A stretch of DNA of 45,631 nt, taken from an uncultured Prevotellaceae bacterium (GTDB taxonomy: Bacteria; Bacteroidota; Bacteroidia; Bacteroidales; Bacteroidaceae). The stretch lies in NCBI GenBank assembly GCA_947167515.1, contig CAMVIM010000029.1, positions 1 through 45,631 on the forward strand, given 5' to 3'. The notes under the pieces were generated by a model. It searched no databases. It saw only the letters and a program-made list of their open reading frames with translations, and was not told the origin of the DNA. Within the stretch, counting starts at the first letter, position 1, and each line of letters opens with the position of its first letter. A program made the position numbers and the translations under genes. Shown one piece after another: positions 43,147 to 45,631 of this stretch.

Positions 43147-43178
43147 TTTGCGACGTTCGGAAAAAGTCCCTATCTTTG
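43147..43178 (+). promoter_or_regulatory. Promoter of the udp-mnmE operon
   Basis: TTTG (43147-43150), 20 bp, TATCTTTG (43171-43178): an exact Bacteroidota promoter, 35 nt before the ATG. Confidence 0.75.
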
Positions 43179-43212
43179 TGAATGTTTTCAACAAAACAAC
43201 ACCTTCTCTGGT

Positions 43213-44088
43213 ATGACAAAGAATTTCTTTCCACCTTCAGAACTCATCATCAACGAGGACGGTTCTGCTTTCCATCTGCACCTGCGCCCTGAGCAACTGG
43301 CTGACCGCGTCATCCTGGTGGGCGACCCTGGAAGAGTTTTGACTGTGGCTGCTCATTTCTCCGAACGGGAGTGCGAGGTGAGCAGCCGCGAGTTCCACAG
43401 CATCACGGGCACCTATCAGGGCAAACGCATCACGGTGCTATCGACGGGCATCGGATGCGACAACATCGACATTGTCCTGACCGAACTCGATGCCCTGGCA
43501 AACATCGACTTCAACACGCGAACGGAAAAGGACGAACACCGCACCTTGACCATCGTACGCATTGGCACTTGTGGCGGCCTCCAGCCCTTCACGCCCACGG
43601 GGTCGTTCATCGCATCGGTGAAGAGCATAGGTTTCGACGGGTTGCTTAACTACTATGCTGGTCGCAACGAGGTGTGCGACTTGGCGATGGAGGAGGCTTT
43701 CAAGCAGCACATGGACTGGAGCCCTCTCAAGGGTTCTCCCTATGTGGCTGTGGCTGATGCAGAACTGATTGAGCGGATTGCCCAAAGTGATATGGTGCGT
43801 GGCTACACCATCGCCTGCGGCGGTTTCTATGGTCCGCAAGGTCGTCAGATTCGGCTGAAGATTCAAGACCCCGACCAGAACAAGAAGGTGGAAGCCTTTG
43901 AGTATGAAGGTATTCGCATCTGCAACTTCGAGATGGAAAGTTCTGCTGTCGCCGGTATGGCTTCCCTGCTCGGACACCGTGCCATGACTTGCTGCATGGT
44001 CATCGCCAACCGCTACACGACCGAGATGAACACCGAATACAAGAACACCATCGACGCCCTCATCGAGAAAGTGCTTAACAGAATATAA
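43213..44088 (+). CDS. udp: Uridine phosphorylase family nucleoside phosphorylase
   Basis: A 291-residue cytoplasmic enzyme that splits uridine (or a related nucleoside) with phosphate into base and ribose 1-phosphate. Phosphorylase superfamily I motifs: RVILVGDPGRV at about 31-41, TVLSTGIGCDNIDI near 75, IVRIGTCGGLQPF near 117, and the nucleoside-binding ICNFEMESSAVAGMASLL near 236. The extra TEKDEHR insertion before the RIGTCG strand is typical of the Bacteroidota subgroup. mnmE begins at the base directly after its stop, so the two are cotranscribed. Confidence 0.88.
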   Translation: MTKNFFPPSELIINEDGSAFHLHLRPEQLADRVILVGDPGRVLTVAAHFSERECEVSSREFHSITGTYQGKRITVLSTGIGCDNIDIVLTELDALANIDFNTRTEKDEHRTLTIVRIGTCGGLQPFTPTGSFIASVKSIGFDGLLNYYAGRNEVCDLAMEEAFKQHMDWSPLKGSPYVAVADAELIERIAQSDMVRGYTIACGGFYGPQGRQIRLKIQDPDQNKKVEAFEYEGIRICNFEMESSAVAGMASLLGHRAMTCCMVIANRYTTEMNTEYKNTIDALIEKVLNRI

Positions 44089-45459
44089 ATGAGTAACGAC
44101 ACGATTTGTGCATTGGCAACAGCCCCTGGTGGAGCCATAGGAATCATCAGACTCTCAGGGGAAAAAACGCTGGAGATTCTTTCTCGAATCTTCAGCAAAG
44201 ACTTGACCCATGTTCAGCCCAACACCATCCACTATGGACACATCGTTGAACATGAGGCTGCGCCACAGCAGCACCCTCCCCTTGACGATGTGTTGGTCAG
44301 TGCCTTCCGTGCTCCCCACTCCTATACAGGAGAAGATGCTGCAGAAATCTCCTGTCACGGTTCCTCTTACATCCTCCACAAAGTGCTGGAGCTGCTTGTC
44401 AAGAACGGGTGTCGTATGGCCAATCCTGGCGAATACACAATGCGTGCTTACCTCAACGGGAAACTTGATTTGTCACAAGCAGAAGCTGTTGCCGACCTCA
44501 TCGCTTCGACCAACAAGGCCACCCATGACCTTGCCATGAATCAACTACGTGGGCATTTCTCTTCCGAACTCGCTCAACTTCGTGAACAGCTCTTAAAGCT
44601 CACATCACTATTGGAACTCGAACTCGATTTTTCCGACCACGAAGACCTCGAATTTGCCAACCGCACAGAACTCTTGGAACTTGCTGAAAAAATCGACACA
44701 CGCATCACCAACCTCACCAATTCTTTTGAGACTGGTCAAGCCCTCAAGCAAGGTATTCCTGTCGCTATAGTCGGTAAAACCAATGTGGGTAAGAGCACCC
44801 TCCTCAACCAACTTATTGATGATGACCGTGCTATTGTTTCCGACATTCACGGCACCACCCGCGACACTATCGAGGAAACAATGGACATCAACGGCATCAC
44901 GTTCCGATTCATTGACACCGCAGGTCTTCGTGACACCCAAGATGAGGTGGAACAAATCGGCATTGAACGCACCATCCAGAAAATCCAGCAAGCCCGCATC
45001 ATCATCTGGCTATTGGATGCACCGCCCTCAAAAAGCGAAAAAGAAGAAATGAATGAACTCCTGAAGGGAAAGCACTATCTTTGTGTTCACAACAAGGCCG
45101 ATCAAGTGGACATGAAGACATTTGCGCCTTACATACAACCCTTATCCATGATTAGTGCAAAGACAGGACAAGGCATTACCATTCTCAAACAACGCATTTT
45201 CGAAGAAGCACAACAAGCAGGCTTGACCACGAATGCGAATGACATCATCGTCACCAATGCCCGCCACTATGAATCCCTGACGTTGGCTCATGAAAGCCTT
45301 CTCCGTGTCATCGAAGGTCTTCAACAACAACAAAGCGGAGACCTTCTTTCCGAAGACCTCCGCCTCACTCTCAATCATCTTGCCGACATCACAGGAGGAC
45401 AAATCACCCCACAAGAAACCCTCAACAACATTTTTAGCACCTTTTGCGTGGGCAAATAA
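44089..45459 (+). CDS. mnmE: tRNA uridine-5-carboxymethylaminomethyl modification GTPase MnmE
   Basis: A 456-residue full-length MnmE (TrmE), which with MnmG makes the cmnm5 modification at wobble uridine 34. N-terminal tetrahydrofolate-binding domain (DTICALATAPGGAIGIIRLS), a central helical domain, the embedded GTPase domain with G1 GKTNVGKST at 229-237, G2 GTTRDTIEE, G3 DTAGLRDT, G4 NKAD, and the invariant C-terminal FCVGK (452-456) with the catalytic cysteine. It directly abuts the nucleoside phosphorylase gene. Its 3' end is a known target of some genomic islands in other phyla. Confidence 0.98.
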   Translation: MSNDTICALATAPGGAIGIIRLSGEKTLEILSRIFSKDLTHVQPNTIHYGHIVEHEAAPQQHPPLDDVLVSAFRAPHSYTGEDAAEISCHGSSYILHKVLELLVKNGCRMANPGEYTMRAYLNGKLDLSQAEAVADLIASTNKATHDLAMNQLRGHFSSELAQLREQLLKLTSLLELELDFSDHEDLEFANRTELLELAEKIDTRITNLTNSFETGQALKQGIPVAIVGKTNVGKSTLLNQLIDDDRAIVSDIHGTTRDTIEETMDINGITFRFIDTAGLRDTQDEVEQIGIERTIQKIQQARIIIWLLDAPPSKSEKEEMNELLKGKHYLCVHNKADQVDMKTFAPYIQPLSMISAKTGQGITILKQRIFEEAQQAGLTTNANDIIVTNARHYESLTLAHESLLRVIEGLQQQQSGDLLSEDLRLTLNHLADITGGQITPQETLNNIFSTFCVGK

Positions 45460-45464
45460 GTCGC

Positions 45465-45487
45465 AACTAATTAACAATCAATTAGTT
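45465..45487 (+). terminator. Hairpin behind mnmE
   Basis: AACTAATT (45465-45472) pairs with AATTAGTT (45480-45487), loop 7 nt, 6 bases after the mnmE stop. AT-only pairs and no following T-run make it a weak terminator candidate. Confidence 0.4.
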
Positions 45488-45631
45488 ATAACGGTTTATT
45501 AAAGCATTTTAACATACTTACGTATTCTTCATAAATCCCTTATCTACAGACACTTGCAAAAATCTGCAAATAAAAATGGTTCATCCCCGAATTGCGTTGG
45601 TTTTGTCATGTAGTCCGAGCAGTAGCAGTGT
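45488..45631. other. Right-hand end of the window, no firm gene
   Basis: 144 nt of mostly AT-rich sequence. Two short frames run to the edge: a minus-strand one ending at 45544 (CSDYMTKPTQFGDEPFLFAD near the end) and a plus-strand one from ATG 45576 (MVHPRIALVLSC). Either could be the edge of the next gene but neither can be supported from so few codons. Confidence 0.3.

Noticed and set aside
45440-45631. Genomic island inserted at the 3' end of mnmE
   Set aside because: mnmE 3' ends are insertion sites in other bacteria, but no repeat of the FCVGK-coding end and no integrase is visible in the 170 nt available.

Overview
The window is a chromosomal segment from a member of the Bacteroidales (phylum Bacteroidota), most likely Prevotellaceae or a close relative. 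The evidence is the repeated Bacteroidota promoter pattern (TTTG, about 20 bp, then TAnnTTTG) in front of many genes, a BspA-like leucine-rich repeat surface protein, a C-terminal domain of the gliding-motility/type IX secretion family, and an arabinose operon whose gene order matches the AraR regulon known from Bacteroides thetaiotaomicron. Species cannot be assigned from sequence reading alone.

Layout. 1-2640: the 5' part of a BspA-like leucine-rich repeat gene (minus strand), a 105-residue unknown protein, and about 525 bases in front of it that look like a long structured RNA with its own strong promoter. 2649-6516: a cell-wall amidase with a SPOR domain, an MCE lipid-transport protein and dnaA. 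6584-13005: a LacI-type regulator divergent from 2-keto-3-deoxygluconate kinase and KDPG aldolase, followed by pyrophosphate-dependent phosphofructokinase, a GH25 muramidase and PrmA. 13215-23629: a complete L-arabinose and pentose-phosphate operon (aldose epimerase, sodium symporter, Nudix-type regulator AraR, AraD, AraA, a ribulokinase, transketolase, RpiB). 23690-27660: a candidate small RNA, an S41 peptidase-like protein, alanine dehydrogenase, and a repeat-rich gene-poor stretch with a dead IS1380-type transposase. 27661-30787: a minus-strand envelope operon (LysM/periplasmic-binding fusion, PorT-like barrel, VanW). 30949-38510: a lipoprotein with a CHU_C-type domain overlapping a short UvrA, MutS2 and a secreted PD40-like protein. 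38511-40660: an accessory stretch with a perfect hairpin, a rod-shaped RNA with promoter and terminator, a truncated gene, an AT-rich acyltransferase and a coding remnant. 40662-45459: a helicase fused to a GIY-YIG-like domain, uridine phosphorylase and mnmE.

How the genes work together. The two sugar blocks feed central metabolism: uronate-derived 2-keto-3-deoxygluconate is phosphorylated and cleaved by the first block, and imported arabinose becomes xylulose 5-phosphate in the second, where transketolase and RpiB pass it into the pentose-phosphate pathway. The most unusual material is non-coding: two candidate structured RNAs with mutually exclusive pairings, a compact sRNA-like unit, and two families of short tandem arrays with a dyad-symmetric or palindromic core, each present at two distant intergenic sites. 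One array lies just upstream of the helicase/GIY-YIG gene, which is the best candidate for an uncharacterised nucleic-acid-processing or defence function.
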